Shown in pieces: positions 1-6,018 of a stretch of DNA of 14,482 bases. This DNA is from CAVSWN01 sp046728115. GTDB lineage: Bacteria; Acidobacteriota; Vicinamibacteria; Vicinamibacterales; CAVVIG01. Location: assembly GCA_046728115.1 (NCBI GenBank), contig JBKPDW010000254.1:1-14482 (forward strand), written 5' to 3'. The translations under genes were made by a program, and so were the position numbers. The notes below the pieces were generated by a model. That model was not told where the DNA came from. It made no database searches and saw only the letters and a program-made list of their open reading frames with translations. Every line of letters starts with the position of its first letter. Within the stretch, counting starts at the first letter, position 1.

Positions 1-585
1 GATCCGCCGGTTGGCGCGTACTATTTTCCGTACGCGCAGCAGCCGGCGCGATCGATCGTGGTCGCCGTCAGAAGCGCGCAGGACCCAGAGACCATCATCG
101 CGCCGCTGCGATCCACGCTCGCGTCGATCGACCGGGAACTCCCGTTGTACGACGTGCGCACCATGGAGGAGCGGCTCGATCGCTCGCTGGTCCAGCGACG
201 GATGCCGATGGTCATCGCGATGGCATTTGGCGCGGTCGCGCTGTTCCTTGCGGCAATCGGGGTGTACGGCGTGCTCGCCGCCCAGGTCACCGAGCGGCGG
301 CGCGAGATCGGCATCCGGATGGCGCTCGGCAGCTCCGCCTCGGACATCTTCCGTCTCGTAATGCGCGACGGCGCGCGCATGACTCTGCTCGGCATCGTCG
401 CCGGGTTCGCCGGGACAGCCGGCATGGCGCGGTTGATGGCGGGGCTGCTCTACGGCGTCAGACCGACCGATCCAGTGGTCATCGGCGGCGTTGCGCTCCT
501 CCTCGCGACGGTCGCGCTTGTCGCGACGTGGTTGCCGGCGCGCCGCGCCGCACGTGTGAACCCTGCTGCGGTACTGAACGAATAA
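1..585 (+). CDS. MacB/FtsX-type ABC transporter permease, C-terminal part (5' end outside window)
   Basis: The frame is open from the first base and ends with TAA at 583-585, giving 194 residues of a longer protein. The visible part has the end of a periplasmic domain (ending near MEERLDRSLVQRRMPM), then three hydrophobic segments (roughly residues 64-87, 120-145 and 160-178). The FtsX signature ERRREIGIRMALG follows the first helix. The C-terminal PARRAARVNPAAVLNE is the usual ending of MacB-like permeases that assemble peptides, antibiotics or lipoproteins for ATP-driven export. Large permeases of this type often occur without a partner ATPase in Acidobacteriota (the 'ADOP' group); no ATPase lies next to it here, but the 5' side is not visible. 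The family call is secure; the substrate is unknown. Confidence 0.9.
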   Translation, partial: DPPVGAYYFPYAQQPARSIVVAVRSAQDPETIIAPLRSTLASIDRELPLYDVRTMEERLDRSLVQRRMPMVIAMAFGAVALFLAAIGVYGVLAAQVTERRREIGIRMALGSSASDIFRLVMRDGARMTLLGIVAGFAGTAGMARLMAGLLYGVRPTDPVVIGGVALLLATVALVATWLPARRAARVNPAAVLNE

Positions 586-617
586 ACGCACTTCGCACGA
601 TGCGAATCGGTGTGCGT
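586..617. terminator. Compound hairpin between convergent genes, possible bidirectional terminator
   Basis: Immediately after the permease stop, ACGCAC (586-591) pairs with GTGCGT (612-617), and the inner TTCGCA (592-597) pairs with TGCGAA (601-606) around a CGA loop. The result is a 12-bp stem with a 5-nt bulge on one side. The permease gene and the minus-strand dehydrogenase gene (stop at 640) converge on it. There is no T-tract on either strand, so intrinsic termination is only a possibility; it could simply be a 3' end-stabilising hairpin. Confidence 0.45.
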
Positions 618-639
618 CCGCACGCGTCGCGGCTGACTC

Positions 640-1479
640 CTAGTCAAAAGCGAGCGACGTGGAGATGTCCCGGTTCGCGTCGATCTGCGACTTGAGATCG
701 GCGATCTTCTGCTCCGTAGTGGCAATCGCATCGGCGCCGGCGATGAAGCGGCGCGGCGGCGGCTGCCGACTGGCAATCGTAATGAGCGCTCGCGCGAGCT
801 TCGCGGGGTCGCCGGATTGCCGCCCGTTCTGGGATTTCCAATACTCGACCAGCGGCCCTCGGCGCTCGTCGTAGTCCGCGATGGACGGTTCGGCGTAGTT
901 CGTGGATTGCTCCGTGAGGAGCTCCGTGCGGAAGAACCCGGGGTTGACGACGGTGGTCGTGATGCCGAACGGTGCGACCTCGGCGTGCAGCGACTCCATC
1001 CAGCCCTCGAGGCCGAACTTCGACGCGGCGTAGGCGGTCACGAACTCGAAGCCGGCGGCGAGGCCCGCCGACGAGGAGATCGAGATGATGTGCCCCGCAC
1101 GCTGCTTGCGCATCACCGGCAACACCGCGCGGGTGACGTTCATCGGGCCGATGAGGCTGACCGACAACTGGCGCTCGAACTGCTCTGGCGTCAGCTCCTC
1201 GAAGTAGCCGGCGTAGAAGCTGGCCGCATTGTTGACCAGCACGTCGATGCGACCGAACCGGTCGACAGCGGCACGGACCGCCGCCTCGGCATCGGCGCGT
1301 TTCGTGACGTCCAGCTTGACGGCCAGGAGGTCGTTCGACTGTCCCAAGGCCTTGGACACTGCGTCGCTGTTTCGGCCCGTGGCCGCCACCGCGTGGCCGG
1401 TCGCCAGGGCGGCCTTGGCGAAATCGGCGCCCATGCCGCGGCCGGCGCCCGTGATGAACCAGATCTTCTTGCTACTCAC
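640..1479 (-). CDS. Short-chain dehydrogenase/reductase (classical SDR)
   Basis: This 279-residue protein has a Rossmann fold with the NAD(P)-binding TGAGRGMG at residues 10-17, an acidic D57 in LDVT, NNA at 83-85, the catalytic serine in ISISSSAG (around 135-137) and Y150-x-x-x-K154. It belongs to the classical SDRs that oxidise or reduce alcohol/ketone substrates in the cytosol; the substrate cannot be told. The segment SVSLIGPMNVTRAVLP carries Ser108 where the family usually has the active-site Asn (VNLFG-type). The start is GTG (complement of 1477-1479), chosen because GGGAG lies at a suitable distance upstream. The gene begins 15 bp after the stop of the upstream F420-reductase-like gene, so the two are probably co-transcribed as a small redox pair. 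Confidence 0.92.
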   Translation of the reverse strand: MSSKKIWFITGAGRGMGADFAKAALATGHAVAATGRNSDAVSKALGQSNDLLAVKLDVTKRADAEAAVRAAVDRFGRIDVLVNNAASFYAGYFEELTPEQFERQLSVSLIGPMNVTRAVLPVMRKQRAGHIISISSSAGLAAGFEFVTAYAASKFGLEGWMESLHAEVAPFGITTTVVNPGFFRTELLTEQSTNYAEPSIADYDERRGPLVEYWKSQNGRQSGDPAKLARALITIASRQPPPRRFIAGADAIATTEQKIADLKSQIDANRDISTSLAFD

Positions 1480-1494
1480 GACATCTCCCTTTTT

Positions 1495-2151
1495 CTAGGC
1501 GCGCGAATTCCCGAAATGCTCAATGCGGTACGCGATCTCAGGTCCGTCGTCCCCCTCGTACGCGAGTTGCGCCATCGCAAGGGAGAACGGCTCCAGATAT
1601 CTGGCGATTCGGAGCGGTCCAGCGTCCACGGGTTCAAACCCGATGTCACGAATCAGACTCGCCGCGATCTCTTTCGCGTGCTGACCATCGCCGCAGTACA
1701 GGAGACTCGGCCGGCGGCGCCGTCGTCGCTTCCCGTCGAATACGTCGAACAAGACCTCGCTCGGGACCGTGCTGAACGCGGACACGACGTCGGCTTTTCG
1801 AAGCTTTCTGGCCAGCGCCTCTGCACCCGACGACGTGTGAGCGACGGCCAGCTTGGTGTCGTCTGCGTTCATCGGCAGCGAGCACGTGACGATCACTTTG
1901 CCGGAGAGATCGCCGGTTTGCTTCAAGACGTCGTCCACTCGCGACCAGTGCACGGCGAGCAACAGCGCATCCGCATTCGTGGCGGCCTCACGCGGCGTGC
2001 CGGCCCGCGCGTGTCCGCGCGCCTCGCGAGCGAGTCGCTTCAACTTGCGCTCGCTGTGCGAATAGCTGAAGACGACGTCGTGTCCTGCGCGCGCGAAGAT
2101 CATTCCGAGCTTGCTGCCCATCAATCCTGAACCGAGGATGCCAATGCGCAT
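1495..2151 (-). CDS. NADPH-dependent F420 reductase-like (NPFR-like) NAD(P)-binding protein
   Basis: This 218-residue protein starts with a dinucleotide-binding motif (GILGSGLMGSKLG, residues 4-16), and its body resembles F420H2:NADP oxidoreductase-like or pyrroline-5-carboxylate reductase-like Rossmann proteins. It has hydrophobic strand DALLLAVHW, then KVIVTCSLPM, then YCGDG...AKEIAASLIRDIGFEPVDAGPLR, which is characteristic of the family. Its substrate is unknown, and many members outside F420-making lineages use other flavins or have no assigned reaction. The ATG is preceded by TTGGAGGC, a good ribosome-binding site. An unusual run of six arginines (K141-RRRRRR) sits in the loop before PSLLYCGDG, where relatives usually have fewer basic residues. 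The TAG stop is 15 bp before the SDR start, so the two genes look like one transcription unit. Confidence 0.85.
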   Translation of the reverse strand: MRIGILGSGLMGSKLGMIFARAGHDVVFSYSHSERKLKRLAREARGHARAGTPREAATNADALLLAVHWSRVDDVLKQTGDLSGKVIVTCSLPMNADDTKLAVAHTSSGAEALARKLRKADVVSAFSTVPSEVLFDVFDGKRRRRRRPSLLYCGDGQHAKEIAASLIRDIGFEPVDAGPLRIARYLEPFSLAMAQLAYEGDDGPEIAYRIEHFGNSRA

Positions 2152-2177
2152 GCCTCCAATGTAGCTGGATGACCCTC

Positions 2178-2209
2178 AAAACCGTTTGCCAGATCCGTCG
2201 ATGGGTTTT
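2178..2209. repeat. Short inverted repeat upstream of the F420-reductase-like gene
   Basis: AAAACC (2178-2183) is repeated inverted as GGTTTT (2204-2209) with a 20-bp spacer, in the 94-bp gap between the membrane-protein gene stop and the start at 2151. It could be a weak operator or a loose hairpin in the intercistronic leader. The arms are short and chance is possible. I saw no convincing promoter boxes in this gap. Confidence 0.2.
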
Positions 2210-2245
2210 GCCGGCCATCTGACACACTTCTGATACAGGCGCGCG

Positions 2246-2929
2246 TTACACTTGCCGAGACTTCTTCGTGGGTAAGCAGGCAACCTGATGAAGTGCTGGT
2301 GACGCCATCAGCAGCAAGGCCACCCAGAACAGCGGCCAGTTGAACGTCGTCGGCAGCACCCGCAGGACCGCGTCACGGCCATCCAGCAGCGCCCGCCAGG
2401 TGTCGATCATGAAAACAGCGAGCGCCAGCACGATCCCGACGCAGGCAAGCGCCCACGCCCAGCGGGCATCGGTCGCACCATCACCCGGCTGCGTCGCGAG
2501 CGTGCCCCACAGAATCATCACCAGCGCAATACTGACTGGCGCGAGCACAGGCCCCCACCAGGGAAGCGGCAGCAGGAACAGGATGTCCCAGTCCAGCAGC
2601 GTCCTCGGCCAGCCCGAGATGAGACGAAGGAAGACGTAATAAAAGATGTCCCAGGCGCCGAACGCAAGCGCCGCGTAACCGGCGCGGACGCGCCACGTGC
2701 AGCCCGCGAGCACCCCCAGCGTGGCGATCATGACAAGCGTGGCCGCCTCACGCCACAATTCGACGTTGCCCAGCGCTTCGTTCATCGGCAGCGGGTCTGC
2801 CTGGTACGGCTCGATCCGATCGACGAGCGCGCGGATGTAAAACACGCTTGCGGCTTCGACCCAGGCCATCGCGATCGCGAAGCCCATGACGATCGCCCAG
2901 CGCGTTCGCTCCGAGAGGTGACCGGTCAT
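2246..2929 (-). CDS. Uncharacterised six-helix membrane protein
   Basis: The 227-residue product has about six hydrophobic segments (near residues 11-32, 62-80, 84-104, 126-146, 157-175 and 198-214). Charged or aromatic residues inside or next to them look conserved-type: WVEA with YIRAL in helix 1, LWREAATL before helix 2, FGAWDIFYYVFLR in helix 3, then GWPRTLLDWDILFLLPLPWWGPV. I recognise this as the style of a hypothetical family seen in Acidobacteria but cannot name a function. The ATG at 2929 was chosen over an in-frame upstream start at 3025 because GGAGGGG precedes it by about 5 bases. Its ATG overlaps the TGA of the IspH remnant (ATGA), so it may once have been translated in coupling with ispH. 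The C-terminus is basic (TKKSRQV), probably cytoplasmic. Confidence 0.75.
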   Translation of the reverse strand: MTGHLSERTRWAIVMGFAIAMAWVEAASVFYIRALVDRIEPYQADPLPMNEALGNVELWREAATLVMIATLGVLAGCTWRVRAGYAALAFGAWDIFYYVFLRLISGWPRTLLDWDILFLLPLPWWGPVLAPVSIALVMILWGTLATQPGDGATDARWAWALACVGIVLALAVFMIDTWRALLDGRDAVLRVLPTTFNWPLFWVALLLMASPALHQVACLPTKKSRQV

Positions 2930-3186
2930 TGCAGCCCCTCCGCGACGCCCGCGACGCTTCGCGTCCGTGCCTCGACCTGGCGGATGCCGGCCGTCAGTCC
3001 CACGACCTTCGCGGCATCGAACCATTCGGGGCGGACGTCTGCGTCAGTCTGCACGTGATGCACGCGGGCGCAGTAGCGCGCACAGGTCCTTACCAGCTCG
3101 CGCGTGTTGTTGCTCGACCGACCGCCGACCACGATTACGACGTCGGCCTGGCGTGCCATCTCAACCGCCGCGGACTGCCGTTCCAA
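2926..3186 (-). pseudogene. ispH: IspH (LytB) C-terminal remnant
   Basis: The 86-codon frame matches the last quarter of 4-hydroxy-3-methylbut-2-enyl diphosphate reductase, the [4Fe-4S] enzyme that ends the MEP isoprenoid pathway. Visible are ERQSAAVEMA (family NRQxAVxxMA), VIVVGGRSSNNTREL (family VGGxNSSNTxRL), HHVQTDADVRPEWF and VGLTAGI. The full enzyme is about 300 residues or more; everything before NRQ is missing, including the N-terminal and central Fe-S cysteines. The frame upstream of 3186 has unrelated codons and a stop at 3250-3252. The diphosphate-binding SSN has become SNN, and the Ser after TAGA is lost (TAGIRQ). The only start is a TTG inside the homology. I therefore call it a fragment, not a working gene. 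The break falls between the homology edge (~3186) and the operator region at 3228. Confidence 0.75.
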
Positions 3187-3227
3187 CGCCGAAACACGTG
3201 CCGAGGTGGGCCGCTCGGAGGATCTGC

Positions 3228-3248
3228 ATACTTTGCAGCGCAGAGTAT
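3228..3248. promoter_or_regulatory. Inverted repeat 1, probable operator
   Basis: The arms ATACTTTGC (3228-3236) and GCAGAGTAT (3240-3248) are inverted copies with one mismatch in nine, around AGC. The site shares the core ACTTTG...AGT with inverted repeat 2, whose centre is 29 bp further on. The right arm overlaps TATATT (3246-3251), a -10-like hexamer for the downstream plus-strand gene, which would suit repression by a dimeric winged-helix regulator. The regulator is not encoded in this window. Confidence 0.6.
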
Positions 3249-3251
3249 ATT
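3246..3251 (+). promoter_or_regulatory. -10-like box of the DUF4173 gene promoter (tentative)
   Basis: TATATT lies about 114 bp before the chosen ATG and between/overlapping the two inverted repeats, in an AT-rich pocket that stands out from the GC-rich surroundings. No good -35 hexamer is found at 17 bp (TCTGCA is the nearest), so the promoter could be weak or activator-dependent. The opposite strand has TAATAT nearby and could fire toward the IspH remnant instead. Confidence 0.4.
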
Positions 3252-3257
3252 ACAGAG

Positions 3258-3276
3258 GACTTTGTATGGTAAAGTC
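3258..3276. promoter_or_regulatory. Inverted repeat 2, probable operator
   Basis: GACTTT (3258-3263) and AAAGTC (3271-3276) are perfect inverted arms around a 7-bp centre. Aligned on their centres, repeats 1 and 2 agree at 13 of 21 positions, with shared ACTTTG on the left and A-AGT on the right. The expected transcription start from the -10 box at 3246-3251 would fall inside this repeat. Confidence 0.6.
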
Positions 3277-3364
3277 TGTTACACCGTGGGGAGGGGCGCG
3301 AGCAGCGGTTCAGTGCTTTCCTGCTGTGGGAGTGCGCGTATGGGGATCGGAGGAGGCGGAGCGT

Positions 3365-5059
3365 ATGAGTGACGACGCGGTTTCCGGGCAGGCGGGTCGC
3401 GGGCGGATCGAAGACGAACGAGTCGGGCACGGCACCTCCGACGGGTACTCCGACAGTGGCGTCATTGGCCAGGCGCTCGTGGGGGCGGCTCGCCTCTATC
3501 CCGTGCCACCCGCCTCCGTCGTGGCGTTGCTCGTGGCGGGCGTGGTCCTCGGCGCGGTGGGCGATGCGCTGCTGCGCGCTCCCGGCCCGCCGGGTCTGAA
3601 CCTGTCGCTGTGGGTCGCGGCGGTCGCGGTCGCTGCGCTCGCGCTGCACCGCCGCGCCGCTCTCGCACTGGACCGCGAGCGCGTCTCGTGGCTGGTGATC
3701 GGCGTCGTGTTCGCGGCCGGACTCGCGTGGCGCGACGCCCCGCCGCTGAAGCTGCTCGCGCTTGGCGGCGCAACGTTGACCTTCGCGCTCGCGGCTCATC
3801 GTCTCGCCGCGGGCTGGGTGCGTCGCGCGGGCGTGCTTCGATACGCCGGCGCGCTGGCGCTGGGCGCGCTGCACGCGTGGACGGCCCCGGCGCTTGCGCT
3901 TGTGGATGCGACGCGGTCCACCCCGCGTGTCGAGACCGGCCGTACGGCCGGGTGGCGCAGTGCCGCGGCCGTCGCGCGCGGCCTCGTGATCGCCACGCCG
4001 CTCGTGGCGGTGTTCGGGGCGCTGTTCATGTCGGCCGACGCCGTGTTCGCGAAGCTGGTGGCGAACGTGCTTCGTTTCGACTTCGAGCGGATCGCGAGTC
4101 ACATCCTGCTGTTCTCGATCCTTGCGTGGCTCTCGACCGGCTACCTGCGCGGCTTTCTGACGGGCACGGAGCTGCCGTTGCCCGCAGATCGCAGGCAAGG
4201 GATCGACGGCCGAGGCGTTCCGGCGCCGAAATGGCAGGCGCTCGGAATTACCGAAGTCGCGACGGCGCTGGCCGCGATCGACCTGCTGTTCCTGGTCTTC
4301 GTGATCGTGCAGTTCCGGTATCTCTTCGGCTCCGACACGCTCGTCCAGATCACGCCCGACCTGACGTATGCCGAATACGCGCGGCGCGGCTTCTTCGAGC
4401 TGGTCTTCGCGGTCGTACTCGTCGTGCCGGTCCTGCTCGCTGCCGACTGGCTCCTCGACCGTCGCATCCGACGCGACGCCCTCGTGTTCCGCGGTCTCGC
4501 CGGCGTGCAGATCGGGCTGGTGCTCGCGATCGCCGCGTCGGCGCTCCAGCGGCTGCGCCTCTACCACGCGAGCTACGGACTCACCGAGTCGCGGTTCTAC
4601 GCGATGGTGCTGCTGATCTGGATCGGCGCGATGCTGTTTTGGCTCGCCGCGACCGTGCTGCGCGGCCGCCGCGACTCGTTCGCGTTCGGGATGATGGCAT
4701 CCGGCCTCGCGACGGTCGCGCTGCTGTTCGTCATCAACCCGGACGCGGTCATCGCGCGCGCGAATGTGGCGCGGATGGTGTCGGCGGACGCGCCGGTCCG
4801 ATTCGACGTCGCGTACGCGACGTCGCTGAGCGCGGACGCGGTGCCCGCGCTGATCGATGCGCTGCCCGCTCTGCCACGCGACGTGCAGTGTCCGCTCGCG
4901 CGACACATGCTGCGGCGCTGGCCGCCGGACCGCGATCGCTCGATGCGCAGCTGGAACTGGTCGGCGGCGCGGGCGAGTGACGCGGTGCGCGAGCACGAGG
5001 CGCAGCTGCGGTCGATGATTGGGCCGGATCAGGAATGCGCGGCGCCCGGTGCCGGATGA
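3365..5059 (+). CDS. DUF4173/DUF4153-family polytopic membrane protein
   Basis: The 564-residue protein is mostly hydrophobic, with roughly a dozen membrane segments starting near residue 48 after a hydrophilic N-terminus. Family hallmarks are LLFSILAWLSTGYLRGF (about 248-264), FVIVQFRYLFG (312-322), TYAEYARRGFFEL (334-346), YHASYGLTESRFY (400-412) and LLFVINPDAVIARANVAR (453-470). The ending is a soluble tail (DVQCPLARHMLRRW...). The biochemical role of the family is not known to me. The ATG at 3365 is preceded by AGGAGG with 8-nt spacing. An in-frame ATG at 3266 lies inside the second inverted repeat and has no ribosome-binding site, so I reject it. Control by the tandem operators upstream is likely. 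Downstream lies debris of an ABC ATPase and a PIN gene, so its original operon may have been broken. Confidence 0.85.
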   Translation: MSDDAVSGQAGRGRIEDERVGHGTSDGYSDSGVIGQALVGAARLYPVPPASVVALLVAGVVLGAVGDALLRAPGPPGLNLSLWVAAVAVAALALHRRAALALDRERVSWLVIGVVFAAGLAWRDAPPLKLLALGGATLTFALAAHRLAAGWVRRAGVLRYAGALALGALHAWTAPALALVDATRSTPRVETGRTAGWRSAAAVARGLVIATPLVAVFGALFMSADAVFAKLVANVLRFDFERIASHILLFSILAWLSTGYLRGFLTGTELPLPADRRQGIDGRGVPAPKWQALGITEVATALAAIDLLFLVFVIVQFRYLFGSDTLVQITPDLTYAEYARRGFFELVFAVVLVVPVLLAADWLLDRRIRRDALVFRGLAGVQIGLVLAIAASALQRLRLYHASYGLTESRFYAMVLLIWIGAMLFWLAATVLRGRRDSFAFGMMASGLATVALLFVINPDAVIARANVARMVSADAPVRFDVAYATSLSADAVPALIDALPALPRDVQCPLARHMLRRWPPDRDRSMRSWNWSAARASDAVREHEAQLRSMIGPDQECAAPGAG

Positions 5060-5090
5060 GACTCGACGGATCGCCTGACAGGACACGGCC

Positions 5091-5204
5091 ATGACCTTGC
5101 ACATTCGGGACGAATCCAAGACCTATCCCAACGGGGTGCAAGCCCTGAAGGACGTGACCATCACGATTGGCGCCGGACCACTGGCTGTTTCGCAACGGCA
5201 TTGA
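5091..5204 (+). pseudogene. ABC transporter ATP-binding protein, N-terminal fragment
   Basis: The frame reads MTLHIRDESKTYPNGVQALK then DVTITIGAG, which is the standard first strand pair of an ABC ATPase (family: MTLxIRDVSKTYPNGVxALKDVTLTIPAG). The match stops just before the expected GLLGPNGAGKS Walker A, and the frame ends at TGA (5202-5204) after 37 codons. Walker A, Walker B and the signature motif are all absent, so it cannot be a working ATPase. The junction lies near 5172-5178. The bases from there to about 5222 match neither partner that I can recognise. It starts 31 bp after the DUF4173 stop. Confidence 0.8.
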
Positions 5205-5501
5205 CCAGGCGCGCACCCGTATGTTCCCGGTCTTGTGCTCGCCGAGGTCGACTACTTCCTTCCCGACGAGCGCCGGGCGATGCAGCTGTTCATGCGGGAT
5301 CTCGCCCGCGGCGCCTTCACTTACGCGTCGCCCACCGTCGGTCAGTTGTCACGGGCGATGGAGGTGGACCGACGCTTCGAGGATCTTCGCCTGGGCCTCT
5401 TTGACGGATCGGTCGTGGCGTTGGCCGAGTCTCTAGGCGTACGCGCACCATCTCCAGCGTTCCATCCCCTTGTTCGACAGCGTCGCGGGAGGCGGTCTTA
5501 A
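5205..5501 (+). pseudogene. VapC-type PIN-domain toxin, remnant lacking its N-terminus
   Basis: After the TGA at 5202 the same frame continues as YVPGLVLAEVDYFL, then AMQLFMRDLARGAFTY, RRFEDLRLGLFDGSVVALAE and SLGVR. This is the usual order of a PIN-domain ribonuclease of VapBC toxin-antitoxin modules, with the second acidic residue (AEVDY) and the third (GLFD) still present. The N-terminal strand with the first catalytic Asp is gone, no start codon has a ribosome-binding site, and after LGVR the sequence (APSPAFHPLVRQRRGRRS) no longer looks like a PIN C-terminus. A late frameshift would explain that. No VapB antitoxin gene is nearby. The reading as a dead toxin remnant is firm; how it joined the ABC fragment is not known. 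Confidence 0.75.
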
Positions 5502-5514
5502 TTCCGGTGTGATG

Positions 5515-5898
5515 CTACCCAGCGTAGACCCCATAGCCAAGGAGGCCGGCAAAGACCACGAGGCCGGCGCCAGCCACCTGGAACTCCCAGGACCGCTCTA
5601 CGGAGACCCGCGCCATCATTCTCAACGCCAGTTTTGGTGCGCAGAAGCGAATCAGGCCCCTGATCAGAAGGCACCAGCCCACCAGCGTCAGCACGGCAGG
5701 TATCCCCGACCATGTGTTATGAAATCCGACGATGACGCCTCCCAGTGGCAGATTCAGAAACCCGTCTACGAAGGCGCCGGCTTCCCCTTTGCCGCGCAGG
5801 AGGATGAAGAACTCCGCCCAGCTCTTGGGCTGCAGGATGTGCGAAAGACCAAGCACTCCGAACAGAATGATGGCAAGGACTTCAACAGATCTCTCCAT
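5515..5898 (-). CDS. Small uncharacterised membrane protein (about four helices)
   Basis: The 127-residue product has hydrophobic segments near residues 5-22, 47-60, 63-84 and 106-124. Recognisable blocks are VLGLSHILQPKSWAEFF, GFLNLPLGGVIVGFHNTWSG and LTLVGWCLLIRGLIRF, with His20, Trp27, His60 and Trp63 placed at or near membrane borders. I do not know a function for this family. The ATG at 5898 was chosen because GGGAGGAG lies 3-10 bases upstream; an in-frame upstream start at 5964 would add 22 residues that are not hydrophobic and lack a ribosome-binding site. It runs convergent to the PIN remnant, with 13 bp between the stops, and is separate from the efflux operon upstream of it (120-bp gap). 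Confidence 0.7.
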   Translation of the reverse strand: MERSVEVLAIILFGVLGLSHILQPKSWAEFFILLRGKGEAGAFVDGFLNLPLGGVIVGFHNTWSGIPAVLTLVGWCLLIRGLIRFCAPKLALRMMARVSVERSWEFQVAGAGLVVFAGLLGYGVYAG

Positions 5899-6018
5899 CC
5901 GCTCCTCCCGTTGAAAGACGCCCAAGTGCCGCTGTCCGGTCGAATGGCGGGCGGTGCTTCGCACTGATTACGTTCGGTGCGTACGCGAGAGACCGCCGAT
6001 TCGAGCGCGCAGACGACC

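Noticed and set aside
817..2130. Long plus-strand frame of 437 codons opposite the dehydrogenase and F420-reductase-like genes
   Set aside because: Its translation is low in hydrophobic pattern, rich in Arg/Gly/Asp and His, and has no recognisable domain; it mirrors two well-supported minus-strand genes and is a GC-rich shadow frame.
3610..4980. Plus-strand frame of 456 codons inside the DUF4173 gene
   Set aside because: Alternate frame of the same gene, Arg/Ala-rich, without motifs; typical of high-GC coding sequence.
3161..5119. Long minus-strand frame of 652 codons opposite the DUF4173 gene
   Set aside because: It is Arg/His/Gln-rich with no domain, while the plus strand encodes a membrane protein with family motifs and a good ribosome-binding site.
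5470..5967. Plus-strand frame of 165 codons opposite the small membrane protein
   Set aside because: No domain and no ribosome-binding site; the minus strand has a clear membrane-protein pattern with GGGAGGAG before its ATG.
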